64,000 bases of DNA from Calothrix sp. PCC 7716 (GTDB taxonomy: Bacteria; Cyanobacteriota; Cyanobacteriia; Cyanobacteriales; Nostocaceae). The translations under genes and the position numbers were made by a program. The notes beneath the pieces were generated by a model that saw only the letters and a program-made list of their open reading frames with translations, was not told the DNA's origin and did not search any database. The stretch covers positions 1-64,000 of the forward strand of contig NZ_AP025020.1 in assembly GCF_019977735.1 (NCBI RefSeq), written 5' to 3'. Positions 44,743 through 54,002 of this stretch are shown here, piece after piece; position 1 is the stretch's first letter, and each line of letters starts with the position of its first letter.

Positions 44743-47012
44743 TTATCCGTTGCCAGCGCTACCCACCAACTGTTTAGAAAACTCAGTCAAACCCACAAAC
44801 TTATCTTTATATTGCTGCATCGCAATAGTACGCTGCGCTTGTTCTTGCGGATTATTAGCAACTGCTGCCAACAAATTCAACGCCGGATAATATCGACAAA
44901 ACGTAAACACACCATTATCATCCAACAACCACTGAGAATAAAAACCCGACTTTTTAGGAAAGAAACTCTCCGTAGCATTGCGACCAATAATTTCTTTGGG
45001 ATACTTCAAAATTTCCACAAAACTATCAACTGCTGTAGGTTGAATTCGACCTATTAACCTAGTGGTTAAATTTTGGAAAATCTTGGCGCCAGCAGGTGAT
45101 GACGCAATTGTATCTGGGTCTTGCGCTGATAAAATTGTTCTAATGCCAGCTTTGGCGCCGTTTGCACAAAGTCTACCTACAAGTGCTGCTATCGAATCAT
45201 ACTCAAACAAAATTGGACTTTCATCGATGAAGAATATACTTGCAGGAGCAGCTAGCGCGCGACGTAGTGCTGCTGAATATGCGCTCAAACTTAAGATTGC
45301 TGCATCTTCGTCGTTGGACAAGTTACGCAATGCAAAAATTAATAGCCGTGCGTCGCTACGAAAAGTCGAAGGTTGAGAAATTGCTTTACCTACTCGCGAT
45401 GATAACCAAAAACGCAAGCGTAATTTAACTTGTTCTAAAGCTGCTTTGGGATCCCCGGTAAGTGTATTTAAGCGCAGACGTTCGTGAGAACAGAAGCTTA
45501 AAAAGTCAATCAGGGTAGGCATATTCTGCCATTCAGCGGAACCAAAGCCATTTACAAATGCGGCTGCATAACGGTCTCGAATTTGGTCATCGCTGAAAAA
45601 AGCAGTTATAGCGAGGGTAAGAATTGAGCGCACGGTATCATTCATTACCCTTTCCCCTGCCCCTGATTCTCCACGCTTAGAACCAACAATCATTGCTAAA
45701 AGCGCTGTTTGCAAGAAATCTTTGTAATCTTCAAAGCGTTCTTGTTGAAGTTTCGGTTCTAAATCTGAGAGATTTGGTAATTCAAATAAGTTAGAACTTT
45801 CCTTCCCAATGTCAAAATACGCACCATCATTACCTAGAAATTGTGTATAGTCGGTGAAAGTGCTACTTCCATCAGGTTTAGGATAGTCCATTGCTACTAC
45901 AGGCATTCCATAAGCAAGTGCTTGAGTAAGAATTCCTGCCGCTATTACTGATTTACCACTGCGAGTTGTGCCAAACAATCCCAAATTCTTATGCTGAGTG
46001 TACAAATTAATAAATACAGGTGTACCTCCTTCCTCTGCTATTAATTCAAATCCTTTATCATCGCCGCTTTTAGTACGTACCAAAGGCATTAATCCAGGTG
46101 CTTCCCCAGTTAAATAAGTAAGGCGCCGATTAAAAGGTTTCGCCATCAAGTTTTCCCAAGTGATAGGAAAAGTTTGTAACCATACGCGCCAAGGATACTC
46201 TGTTTCACGAACTATCCAAGCCGGACGCAAAAACATTGATTGCAAATAACGGCAAGCTTCATCTAATTGCTCCCTAGTATCGCGGTATACAAGAAACACT
46301 GTTGCTGTATGTACTGGAACGGCGCCTTCGTATAATTCCTCTTGTGCTGCAATGCTTTTCTTAATATTCAACATTGCCTTCACATCTACAGAATTACCTT
46401 GGTTTGCGATTTGCGTTGCCGTTTGAGCTTGCTTGGTAATGCGCTGCATATTGGTTTTCACCAAAGTTTCATTCGCACGCATCAACTGACAGTATATTTC
46501 GGTGTCATATACTCGCTCTCTACTCATCACCTCCCATAAATAGCGTAACTGACGCTCTTCATCCACCCAGCCGCCAGGTTTATCTGCAAATGCCATCGTT
46601 CCAATATACTTACCTTTGACATTTATCCAACGTCGGTCAGCTACAGGAATTGATGACTCGTTCTCCATCAACAACGAAGTCGGCGCCACTTCAGAGTAAA
46701 CTTCTTCGCGTAAACCATTTTCATCCAATTGAAGCAACTGAGGAATAGAACGGGGTGGGGTTGAATTAAAGCGATACCAAAGATTTATCCAAAGCTCATC
46801 AACTCTCATTACTCTGACATCCAAACCCATTTTGTTGGCGAGAAGCTGTTCCCAATTTTGATAGCCATCGGTGAAGGATGAATATAGCAAACGCTCGATT
46901 TGTAAAAATTGAATTTCATCGAGTTCACCCGTGAATGACTTCCAAGTGCGTTCCAATTTGGTAATTAGCTTTTCCACTGCATCTGTTGCACCTTGCGAAT
47001 CTGGTTCAACAG
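44743..47012 (-). pseudogene. virB4: VirB4/TraC-type ATPase, 3' part (gene split by ISAs1)
   Basis: The largest open frame (GTG 46977, 744 residues) contains the VirB4 P-loop GTTRSGKSVIAAGIL (residues 336-350 of that frame), VVAMDYPKPDGSS, the Walker B region SIFFIDESPILFE and a following RTILSAQDPDTIASSPAGAK. But the frame continues upstream in coding register (VEPDSQGATDA) to an IS end at 47013. Beyond the IS the same protein continues to an ATG at 49199. Removing the IS and one duplication copy gives one 920-residue frame, the normal size of VirB4/TraC. As is, the N-terminal ~170 residues are separated, so the conjugation motor is probably inactive unless the GTG start gives partial function. 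Confidence 0.9.
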
Positions 47013-48696
47013 CAGGGGAAACGCATCTAAAAAATGTTAAGGGATATTGACAAAATTCGATATTAATGTATTAAAAATGATTTGAGTTTATTTGGGCTAT
47101 CAAAGTAAATCATTTTAGTAATTCAATGCTTTTGTATGTAAGCTATCTTCAAAATGTATTATTTTTACTATTGTCTTATTTATCACAATACATATATTTT
47201 TTGACTAGTATATTTTTGGTTGACAGAAGTGTCAATTAGTGAGTTTATCTCAAAATTGGTAATTATTTGTGCAATTTACACCTAGTGATGGTATTTTAAA
47301 TTTTAACAAAACACTGAAAATTAAAATTTACAGATGAAGCTAAAACCAAAAATTACTATCGCAGACCACTTTGACTTAATTGAAGATCCAAGAATTGAAC
47401 GGACAAAATTACATGATTTAAATGATATTATCACCATCGCAATTTGTGCTGTAATCTGTGGTGCAGATACATGGGTTGATATTCAAGAATATGGAAAATC
47501 AAAACAAAAATGGCTAAAAAAAATTCTAAAGTTATCTAATGGTATACCTTCACATGATACTTTCTCTCGTGTATTTGCACGTATAAACCCAGAACAATTT
47601 CAAAGCAGTTTTATAAATTGGATTCAGTCAATTAGTAATTTAACTGAGGGAGAAATTGTTGCAGTTGATGGTAAAGCACTACGTCATTCATATGATAAAA
47701 GTAAGGATAAAGCTGCTATTCATATGATTAGCGCATGGGCTACAAATGCGCGATTAGTTTTAGGCCAATTAAAAGTTAATGATAAATCAAATGAAATAAC
47801 AGCAATTCCTGAATTGATTAAGCTATTATCTTTGAAAGGCTGTATTGTTTCTATCGACGCAATCGGTTGCCAAAAAACCATTGTTAAACAAATTGTAGAG
47901 CAAGAAGCTGATTATATTATTGCTCTTAAAAAGAATCAAAAAAACTTGTATAATGAAGTAGAAGCTATATTTAGAAATGCAGTTATTTCTAAATACAAAG
48001 GATATAAACATACCGAATATCGTTTAGTTGATGAAAGCCACGGGCGTACAGTCACTAGATATTACAGTGTACTAAATAATGTTGGGCATCTAGTAGACCC
48101 AAAAAACGAATGGGCTAATTTAAATAGTATTGGCAAAGTTGATACTTTGAGGATTGCAAATGGTAAAATAAAATTAGAAAGTCGTTACTATATTTTAAGT
48201 GTAAACCGTAATGCAGAATTTTTTGGCAATTCAATACGTAGTCATTGGCAAATAGAAAATTGCTTACATTGGGTATTGGATGTTCAGTTCCATGAAGACG
48301 ATTCTAGAATTCGTAAAGATAATGCTCCGGCTAACTTTGCCGTTTTAAGACATATTGCCCATAGCCTTTTAACCCAGGAAAAGTCTTTGAATACAGGAGT
48401 AAGCAATAAGCGAAAAAAAGCTGGCTGGGATGATAAATATTTATTGAATGTGTTGACTATCTAATTTTATCTTAAGTTTTATAAAAATTTTTATTATACA
48501 TAAAATACGTAAGTGTATTTGCACTTACGACTTTTTGGGCTGCGAGTTTTAGTGGAAACACTTGCATTTTTGAAAATTATTATTGAAATTTATATCACAT
48601 TTTTTTATTTGACAATAACAAGAGCAAATTACTCTTTTTTATTGTTTGAAACGCTTATTTAGCTTAGATTGTGACTATTAAGATGCGTTTCCCCTG
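47013..48696 (+). mobile_element. ISAs1-family insertion sequence (1684 bp) inserted in virB4
   Basis: Terminal inverted repeats start CAGGGGAAACGCATCT at 47013; the complement ends at 48696. A 10-bp duplication flanks it. One transposase gene in plus orientation, opposite to virB4. No GGCGCC site inside, suggesting recent acquisition. About 320 bp upstream and 230 bp downstream of the transposase are AT-rich and non-coding. Confidence 0.93.
47334..48464 (+). CDS. ISAs1-family transposase
   Basis: 376 residues with the H-repeat/ISAs1 signature: DHFDLIEDPRIERTKLHDL, WLKKILKLSNGIPSHDTFSR, VAVDGKALRHSYDKS, CIVSIDAIGCQKTIVKQIVE, DYIIALKKNQKNLYNEV, and SHWQIENCLHWVLDVQFHED with the catalytic Glu. 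Start ATG is 321 bp inside the left end. Intact. Confidence 0.93.
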   Translation: MKLKPKITIADHFDLIEDPRIERTKLHDLNDIITIAICAVICGADTWVDIQEYGKSKQKWLKKILKLSNGIPSHDTFSRVFARINPEQFQSSFINWIQSISNLTEGEIVAVDGKALRHSYDKSKDKAAIHMISAWATNARLVLGQLKVNDKSNEITAIPELIKLLSLKGCIVSIDAIGCQKTIVKQIVEQEADYIIALKKNQKNLYNEVEAIFRNAVISKYKGYKHTEYRLVDESHGRTVTRYYSVLNNVGHLVDPKNEWANLNSIGKVDTLRIANGKIKLESRYYILSVNRNAEFFGNSIRSHWQIENCLHWVLDVQFHEDDSRIRKDNAPANFAVLRHIAHSLLTQEKSLNTGVSNKRKKAGWDDKYLLNVLTI

Positions 48697-49199
48697 GGTT
48701 CAACAGTATAACTACAGTAAAGCCTCAAAGTTTTAGGTTTCCGAATACCTGCTTCTGTGAGTTGTTGCAACCGTTGACGTTCGCCCATCAATAGATATTG
48801 CAACTCTTTATTCGGCGCCTGTCTAATTAGTTCTTTTAACTCTCCTTGACGTACCGTATCATCAGTAAACGAACTCAAATGAATTGTTAAACGTTCACCC
48901 TCTGGTAAATCTTTCAGCCCCGACTCTATTGCATTAAACACCGGGTCTATTTGTTCAGACCGTAAAGTCGAATGAATCCCTTTACACTCAAATCCAAAAT
49001 TAATTAAGTAATTATTCGCCCCCTTTTTCAAAACATAGGCACCTACTGTGCGACCTTGAAGTTTAATTTGCAACATCGTCACCAAACTAAACGCATCTTC
49101 CACAGGTGAAAGTTTAAGTTTAACCTCCCCATTATCAACAATACGCTTACCTTCCTTACTTTTAGTTTGTATCTTTCTATTTTGAAGAGTTGCAGTCAT
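48697..49199 (-). pseudogene. virB4: VirB4/TraC-type ATPase, 5' part
   Basis: This segment is the separated N-terminus of virB4. The ATG 49199 follows AGGAGG (minus strand). It encodes MTATLQNRKIQTKSKEGKR, VEDAFSLVTMLQIKLQGRTV and AGIRKPKTLRLYCSYTVEP, then runs into the IS and ends after RGNAS at 48678. The stretch before the break (LTIHLSSFTDDTVRQGELKE) has the look of the TraC/VirB4 N-terminal domain. It begins 7 bp after the VirB3-like stop. Confidence 0.88.
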
Positions 49200-49206
49200 T
49201 TACCAA

Positions 49207-49527
49207 TCACCTCCTTCTATTTGACTTTGTAGAATTTACTTGACGCTGATAAGGTACTCGAACGCGCGTCCAATTAGGAGTTGCAATAAATTTTGATAAA
49301 ATACGCCAAGCACCATTAGCAGTTAGAACCCACCAAGTAGACATTAACCAAAAAGCAACTGAGCAAGTCCAAATCCAATTTAACTTCAACAAACCATGAC
49401 ATAAGTAATAAGAAATACCTCCAATAATTCCCCAAGGTACAAGCTGGTCTGCTGGAAACGGGCCAATATTAGGTTGTTTCCCTAAAGTAGCGTTAACAGT
49501 GCGAAATTTTGTTTTCTTTTCACCCAT
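49207..49527 (-). CDS. VirB3/TraL-like small inner-membrane protein
   Basis: 106 residues with two hydrophobic segments (LVPWGIIGGISYYLCHGLLK; WIWTCSVAFWLMSTWWVLTA) and a basic C-terminus. It sits between the pilin-like gene and virB4, the conserved VirB3 position. VirB3/TraL helps anchor VirB4 at the membrane. The assignment rests on size, topology and order. Confidence 0.65.
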   Translation of the reverse strand: MGEKKTKFRTVNATLGKQPNIGPFPADQLVPWGIIGGISYYLCHGLLKLNWIWTCSVAFWLMSTWWVLTANGAWRILSKFIATPNWTRVRVPYQRQVNSTKSNRRR

Positions 49528-49558
49528 ACACCAACCCTACATAACTCACTTATTACGT

Positions 49559-50170
49559 TTAACCACCAGTTCTCGTACCAGTCCCCGCACCAGCTCCACC
49601 TGTTCCACCACCTCCTCCTGTAATCAAACTTGCTAAAATATCACCAATAGTTACTGCAATCAAAATAATCATTGGTGTACGTGCCAAATTTTGCCAATCT
49701 TCGTCCTGTCTTGCGGCTTGAATTACTTTTACTAGCGATATTCCTAGATAAAGTAAAAACAGTCCTCGCAATACATTAAATACTAGAGTAATCGCCTCCG
49801 CAACACCCGTAGGGCCGCTAAACTGACCAGTCATCCAATCTTCGGCGCCTTGAAAAAATTGAGCCGAAGCAGGTTCAGCAAACGAGTTAACAATATATAA
49901 ACTGCTAACGACTACAAACAAAACTTCAGCAATCTTATAACGGTGGTGAGATTTCGACTCTCTAATAAGCATCACAATACTTATAAAGAAGGCGCCGAAC
50001 ATCACAAACGTTATCGAACTAATATTTAATGTAGCATCAACCAACATAGTTGCTGCTGCTACACACATCAAAATACTGATGGCGCCGGAACGCTTGTAAC
50101 TCTGGTTTTTCAGACGCTGACGTAACCCAAGCACTTGAGAGCGTGAACCGCTAATTTCTATTATTTTCAT
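49559..50170 (-). CDS. VirB2/TrbC-like pilin precursor with unusually long N-terminus
   Basis: 203 residues. The C-terminal ~100 residues look like a VirB2/TrbC pilin: a cleavage-like site EPASAQFF, then two helices (AEAITLVFNVLRGLFLLYLG; LARTPMIILIAVTIGDILAS) and a Gly/Thr-rich tail. It is preceded by about 100 residues with three further hydrophobic segments (GAISILMCVAAATMLVD; SSITFVMFGAFFISIVMLI; AEVLFVVVSSLYIVNSF), unusual for a pilin. It is the first gene of the transfer operon. Confidence 0.6.
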   Translation of the reverse strand: MKIIEISGSRSQVLGLRQRLKNQSYKRSGAISILMCVAAATMLVDATLNISSITFVMFGAFFISIVMLIRESKSHHRYKIAEVLFVVVSSLYIVNSFAEPASAQFFQGAEDWMTGQFSGPTGVAEAITLVFNVLRGLFLLYLGISLVKVIQAARQDEDWQNLARTPMIILIAVTIGDILASLITGGGGGTGGAGAGTGTRTGG

Positions 50171-50334
50171 TGCTCAAATTGACTTTAACAGCCGTATCAC
50201 GTTATATACCTATATATGTGATACACCAGACTTATCTCAATATCTATACGTCATAAGCTGAAATAATTTTAGTCCTCTACCTAAAGTTTGAGTTCAGAAA
50301 ACTTTGTGGAGATATTTATTGAATCTATATATTT

Positions 50335-50769
50335 TCATGATGCTTTTTTACTGACATCAGAAATAGACATATATGACATTACCGCGTCGTAAGCCTTAAC
50401 AATAAGCTCTGTTTCTGAAGGTCTTTGCTCTAAAGGAACTTCTTTAGCCAATTCTGACATTTCTTTAAAAACTATTTCTATACCTTTTATAAATAAATCA
50501 AATACATCAGGGGTGTATGGATTTATCTGCTTGTTCAAACAAACTAGCTTAAATAAATCAACTGGTGATTTATCCATTGCCTTCGCCAATCTGATAAGAC
50601 TGCTCTGAGTTGGGTTAGAACGTTTGAGGCACATTGCTCTCAAGCCAGGACGGGTTAAGTCGGCTCTTTGTGCAAGCTCAGTTAATGTAATACCATTGTC
50701 CTCCAAGTACTGAAGAACTAATTGACCCAATGGTGAACAGTCTTGAGGCTTAAGGCGAAGATGTGCCAT
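50335..50769 (-). CDS. XRE-family HTH regulator
   Basis: 144 residues. An N-terminal XRE helix-turn-helix at about residues 18-65: LEDNGITLTELAQRADLTRP, GLRAMCLKRSNPTQSSLIRL and AKAMDKSPVDLF. The C-terminal part is helical and could mediate dimerisation. It lies upstream of the transfer operon (same strand) and divergent from rep, so it is placed to control one or both. An 18-bp palindrome at 50851-50868 upstream of its start may be its operator. Confidence 0.8.
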   Translation of the reverse strand: MAHLRLKPQDCSPLGQLVLQYLEDNGITLTELAQRADLTRPGLRAMCLKRSNPTQSSLIRLAKAMDKSPVDLFKLVCLNKQINPYTPDVFDLFIKGIEIVFKEMSELAKEVPLEQRPSETELIVKAYDAVMSYMSISDVSKKAS

Positions 50770-50850
50770 AGGAGTGAAACTTCAAAAATAAAATAGGAAA
50801 AAAAGTAGACGCCGTTATTTTCGTTATTATATGCTTATTACTAGAGTTAC

Positions 50851-50868
50851 TCAATACTATTAAGTATT
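50851..50868. promoter_or_regulatory. 18-bp palindrome, candidate operator of the XRE regulator
   Basis: CAATACT-ATTA-AGTATTG, perfect 7-bp arms, about 80 bp upstream of the XRE start codon. XRE repressors usually autoregulate through such dyads. Confidence 0.45.
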
Positions 50869-51152
50869 GGTTTCTAGGGTAAGTGTCAACCTATACTTTA
50901 AAGGAAATGTTTGTTTACAAAGGTAAAAAATCTCAGCTAAATAAGCCACCCTTTTATAAAGAGTGGCTCATTGAGCTGTAAGATACTTCTTACAAATTAT
51001 ATTTAGTTGAGCAGTTAGCGTACCTTCTTCGACTCCCTCTTTCTAAGTTTTCGCGGACCGAAAAAAGAGCCAGAAGTTGAGGTTTTGCATTGGTTGCAAA
51101 TGCTTTACAGTTTCTATATTACAGGATTGTGTGCCAAAATGTGAACCGTCCT

Positions 51153-51175
51153 GTAAAATTTTGCTGCAATTTTAC
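51153..51175. promoter_or_regulatory. Inverted repeat upstream of rep
   Basis: Arms GTAAAATT (51153-51160) and AATTTTAC (51168-51175) with a 7-base loop, about 145 bp before the rep ATG. The half-site CTGTAAAATTT recurs directly at 51196-51206. It may be a Rep autoregulation site. Confidence 0.45.
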
Positions 51176-51319
51176 AAAACAAATATTAAGTTTTTCTGTA
51201 AAATTTGATTTCATCATAAGAAAAGCTAATAACTTTCTGAACGTGATGTTAATAAGCAGCTAACTGTACAGCAGCGCTAAATTGCTCCAAAGACCGCTTC
51301 CTATTACTTTGGAGTCATC

Positions 51320-52573
51320 ATGTTACTTAGCGCTACCAACTCGGTTGATTCATCCTACTCTCAGCAGCACCTCGAAGTTGACGATATATCAAGTCAAGCT
51401 TTGGATTGGGATGATTTAGAAGATGTGTTGCACCAGAGAATTGCCTATAGTCCAATCCTCGCCACAATCGGTGGCAGTGTCCAAGCAGGTATTTTTCTTT
51501 CGCAGGCTTACTATTGGACAGAAAGAACTAGAGACCCCGATGGTTGGTTCTACAAAACTAAGGACGATTGGTTTGATGAAACTAAATTAACCCGGCGCCA
51601 GTTAGATACAGTTGTTGAGCGCCTCGTTCAAAAAGGACTTATATCTACTAAATACGATGCAACACGACACACGCTCTATTATCGGTTAAATAAAGACGCT
51701 GTTACCGATGCAGTTGCTCACCTCCTAGAGTCGAGTCTTGAAGAGGAAAGTCCAAAAACGCCTAGAAACACACACAAAAACGCCCGTCGTAGCGCGCAAA
51801 AACGCCTAGGGGCACGCGCAAAAACGCCTAGGGGCACGCACAAAAACGCCAATCCAGACAACCCTCAAAACCAGTCACAGCAACCATTTCAAGGCAGTCC
51901 CTATAATACACATGAGAATAAACAAGAAAATACACAAACACAAGACAACCCCGCCCCGCCTAACGGCGCCCCGGCACCCCACCCCAGTGTGTGTGTAAAT
52001 AATAATTCTTCAAAAGAAAATAATCAGCAACCAAAGGATTTAACTAACTCGCCAGTTAACTCATTACCAGAAAAACCTAAAGTAGTTCAAAACTACTCAA
52101 ATACCAACAATCAAAATCAAAATTCTTCTACTGATAACAAATCTAATCATCAAGACAAAAATTCCGCGCCTGGTTCGGTTGTTCGGATAAATCGAAATAA
52201 TAAAGCTAACAACGCGCAGCGTATTACTTGGCAATGTCCTCAGCCAGAGTTGGAAAGTGAATTTTATGAATGGCGCGGACAGTTGATGGTTGAATCAGGA
52301 TTTGTGAAAACTCCATCGACCAAGGTTATAGCCGCAAAAGCTTGGAGTCGCAATCATCCCGAAGATGCCACTGAACTGTTTAATAATGAATTTCTGAAAA
52401 AACGTAATGCAATGTTGTCTGTACAAGAGCGAGAGGAAGCAAAACTAGCACAACTAAGACAAGATCACGAAAACAGAATTAACGGTATGACCAAGGATGG
52501 TAAACCTGCTGCACCAATACCACCTGGGATTTTAGAAAGAATCCGAAACGCAGCTAATCAAACTAAAAATTAG
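51320..52573 (+). CDS. Plasmid replication initiator-like protein with winged-helix domain and internal iterons
   Basis: 417 residues. The N-terminal domain (about residues 40-130) is a winged helix like those of RepA_N/DnaD-type proteins: IAYSPILATIGGSVQAGIFL, QAYYWTERTRDPDGW, FYKTKDDWFDETKLTRRQLD and LVQKGLISTKYDATRHTLYY. Residues 145-177 are encoded by the iteron array. A long Asn/Gln/Ser-rich linker follows, then a C-terminal domain (WQCPQPELESEFYEWRGQLM; AKAWSRNHPEDATELFNNEF) of unknown fold. It is followed 61 bp later by dnaB, so the pair probably forms the initiation module: origin recognition and helicase loading. Confidence 0.7.
   Translation: MLLSATNSVDSSYSQQHLEVDDISSQALDWDDLEDVLHQRIAYSPILATIGGSVQAGIFLSQAYYWTERTRDPDGWFYKTKDDWFDETKLTRRQLDTVVERLVQKGLISTKYDATRHTLYYRLNKDAVTDAVAHLLESSLEEESPKTPRNTHKNARRSAQKRLGARAKTPRGTHKNANPDNPQNQSQQPFQGSPYNTHENKQENTQTQDNPAPPNGAPAPHPSVCVNNNSSKENNQQPKDLTNSPVNSLPEKPKVVQNYSNTNNQNQNSSTDNKSNHQDKNSAPGSVVRINRNNKANNAQRITWQCPQPELESEFYEWRGQLMVESGFVKTPSTKVIAAKAWSRNHPEDATELFNNEFLKKRNAMLSVQEREEAKLAQLRQDHENRINGMTKDGKPAAPIPPGILERIRNAANQTKN
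51754..51850 (+). repeat. Five-unit 22-bp iteron array, probable oriV
   Basis: The core AAAAACGCC occurs at 51754, 51776, 51798, 51820 and 51842: five identical cores with exactly 22 bp from start to start, inside the rep coding frame. Units 3 and 4 are almost identical over all 22 bp (AAAAACGCCTAGGGGCACGC then GC or AC). Iterons of 17-22 bp bound by the cognate Rep protein define origins of many theta plasmids, and in RepA_N plasmids of Gram-positive bacteria the origin lies inside rep. Use as an origin here is inference; the repeat is directly visible. Confidence 0.85.
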
Positions 52574-52634
52574 GCATTTTTAGCCTGCGTAGGCAGGCTT
52601 CGCTCATATAGTTTCACCCTTTAGGGTGTAAGAA

Positions 52635-54002
52635 ATGGAGAATAAAACCGTGACTCAACAGCATATACAAGTACCTCCCAACTGCATTGAAGCAGAAGAG
52701 GCAATACTTGGCGGGATTATGTTAGACCCAGTAGCCATGACAAGGCTAATAGATATCCTTGAACCAGCAGATTTTTATATCGAATCTCATCGAAAAATTT
52801 ATCAAGCTGCATTACAACTTTTTGAATTGAGCAAATCCACGGATTTATTAATGCTTACGTCCTATCTAACAGATATTGGGATGCTCAATGATATAGGAGG
52901 TCGTAATAAACTTGCCCAACTCATAGAATGCACAGTATCTGCTGTTAATATAGATGCTCTTGCAGAAATAGTACGTGAAAAACGCATTTTAAGAGAATTA
53001 ATTAAAGTTGCACATGAACTTGAACAACTTGCTAACTTTAATCATTCAATACAGGAGCTTCAAGCTGGTAAAATAATCGATATTATCGAATCGAAATTGC
53101 TTGCTGTGCGCGAGTTACAACCAACTCCAAAGTCAAATACTGACATTTCGTCATGCTTGATGGAAGTTTTTACCCAGATTGAAAAAATCTACAAGGGTGA
53201 AATTCCTCGTGGTATGGCTACAGGTTTTTATGATTTGGATACAGTAATAAATGGAGGTTTACAGCGTCAAAACTTATACATAATTGCAGGTCGTCCGGCA
53301 ATGGGTAAATCAGCATTCGCTGTTGGGATAGCAAACTATATTGCTCAAACTTATAAGCAACCAACAGTTTTCTTTTCTTTGGAGATGAGTCGTTTTCAAC
53401 TAGCGCTACGGATCATGTCAATGACATCTCAAGTTGAATCTTCATACCTACAAAATGGTTTAATTTCAGAACATCATTGGGAGGATATGGCAAAGGTTTT
53501 TGATGTTTTTCAAGGTGTACCTTTGCATTTAGAAGATAATTCCCTAATCTCACTTTCATCAATACGTTCTAAATTACGTCAAATTCAAGCTAGCGGTCAA
53601 GAGTTGGGTTTAGTCGTTGTTGACTATGTACAGCTAATAGAAGGCGCCGATGCTGACAACCGTTCCATTGGTTTAGGTAAAATATCGCGCGGACTCAAGC
53701 AAATAGCCAAAGAATTTAATGTCCCAGTCATAGCACTTTCGCAACTTAGTAGAGGAGTAGAATCACGTACAAATAAACGCCCATTATTATCTGACTTAAG
53801 AGAGTCTGGCGCCTTGGAGCAAGATGCGGATGTCGTCATCATGCTTTACCGTGACGAATATTACAACTTAGACAGTCCTGAACGCGGACTAGCAGAAGTC
53901 ATTATCGTTAAACATCGAGGTGGTCCCACCGGAACCATCAAATTACTTTTTGACCCTTCTTTTACCCAGTTTAAGAATTTGGCTAGGAGTTCCAATGGTT
54001 AA
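52635..54002 (+). CDS. dnaB: Replicative DNA helicase DnaB
   Basis: 455 residues, full family length. N-terminal domain: PPNCIEAEEAILGGIMLDP, FYIESHRKIYQAALQLFE and YLTDIGMLNDIGGRNKLAQL. C-terminal RecA-like domain: GFYDLDTVINGGLQRQNLYI, Walker A AGRPAMGKSAF, FSLEMSRFQLALR, Walker B GLVVVDYVQLIEG, IALSQLSRGVESR and RPLLSDLRESGALEQDADVV. A plasmid-encoded DnaB behind rep suggests host-independent helicase loading. Its stop overlaps the ParB-like gene by 8 bp. A chromosomal paralogue is expected elsewhere. Confidence 0.95.
   Translation: MENKTVTQQHIQVPPNCIEAEEAILGGIMLDPVAMTRLIDILEPADFYIESHRKIYQAALQLFELSKSTDLLMLTSYLTDIGMLNDIGGRNKLAQLIECTVSAVNIDALAEIVREKRILRELIKVAHELEQLANFNHSIQELQAGKIIDIIESKLLAVRELQPTPKSNTDISSCLMEVFTQIEKIYKGEIPRGMATGFYDLDTVINGGLQRQNLYIIAGRPAMGKSAFAVGIANYIAQTYKQPTVFFSLEMSRFQLALRIMSMTSQVESSYLQNGLISEHHWEDMAKVFDVFQGVPLHLEDNSLISLSSIRSKLRQIQASGQELGLVVVDYVQLIEGADADNRSIGLGKISRGLKQIAKEFNVPVIALSQLSRGVESRTNKRPLLSDLRESGALEQDADVVIMLYRDEYYNLDSPERGLAEVIIVKHRGGPTGTIKLLFDPSFTQFKNLARSSNG

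Larger units (their letters stand above)
47003..48706. repeat. Target-site duplication GGTTCAACAG flanking the ISAs1 element
   Basis: GGTTCAACAG occurs at 47003-47012 and 48697-48706, immediately outside the inverted repeats. The complement encodes the Val-Glu-Pro junction of virB4. Confidence 0.9.
50770..51319. other. Divergent regulatory region between XRE gene and rep
   Basis: 550 bp without a gene. It contains the 18-bp palindrome at 50851-50868, a hairpin with arms AGCCAC/GTGGCT at 50944-50967, an inverted repeat GTAAAATT/AATTTTAC at 51153-51175, and a direct repeat CTGTAAAATTT at 51151-51161 and 51196-51206. These are plausible control or accessory origin sites for the replication gene, whose ATG at 51320 follows TTTGGAGTCATC. 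Confidence 0.5.

Noticed and set aside
48678-49199. Independent 173-aa gene
   Set aside because: Its last residues are IS sequence, and it joins in frame with virB4 after virtual excision, so it is only the N-terminal part of virB4.
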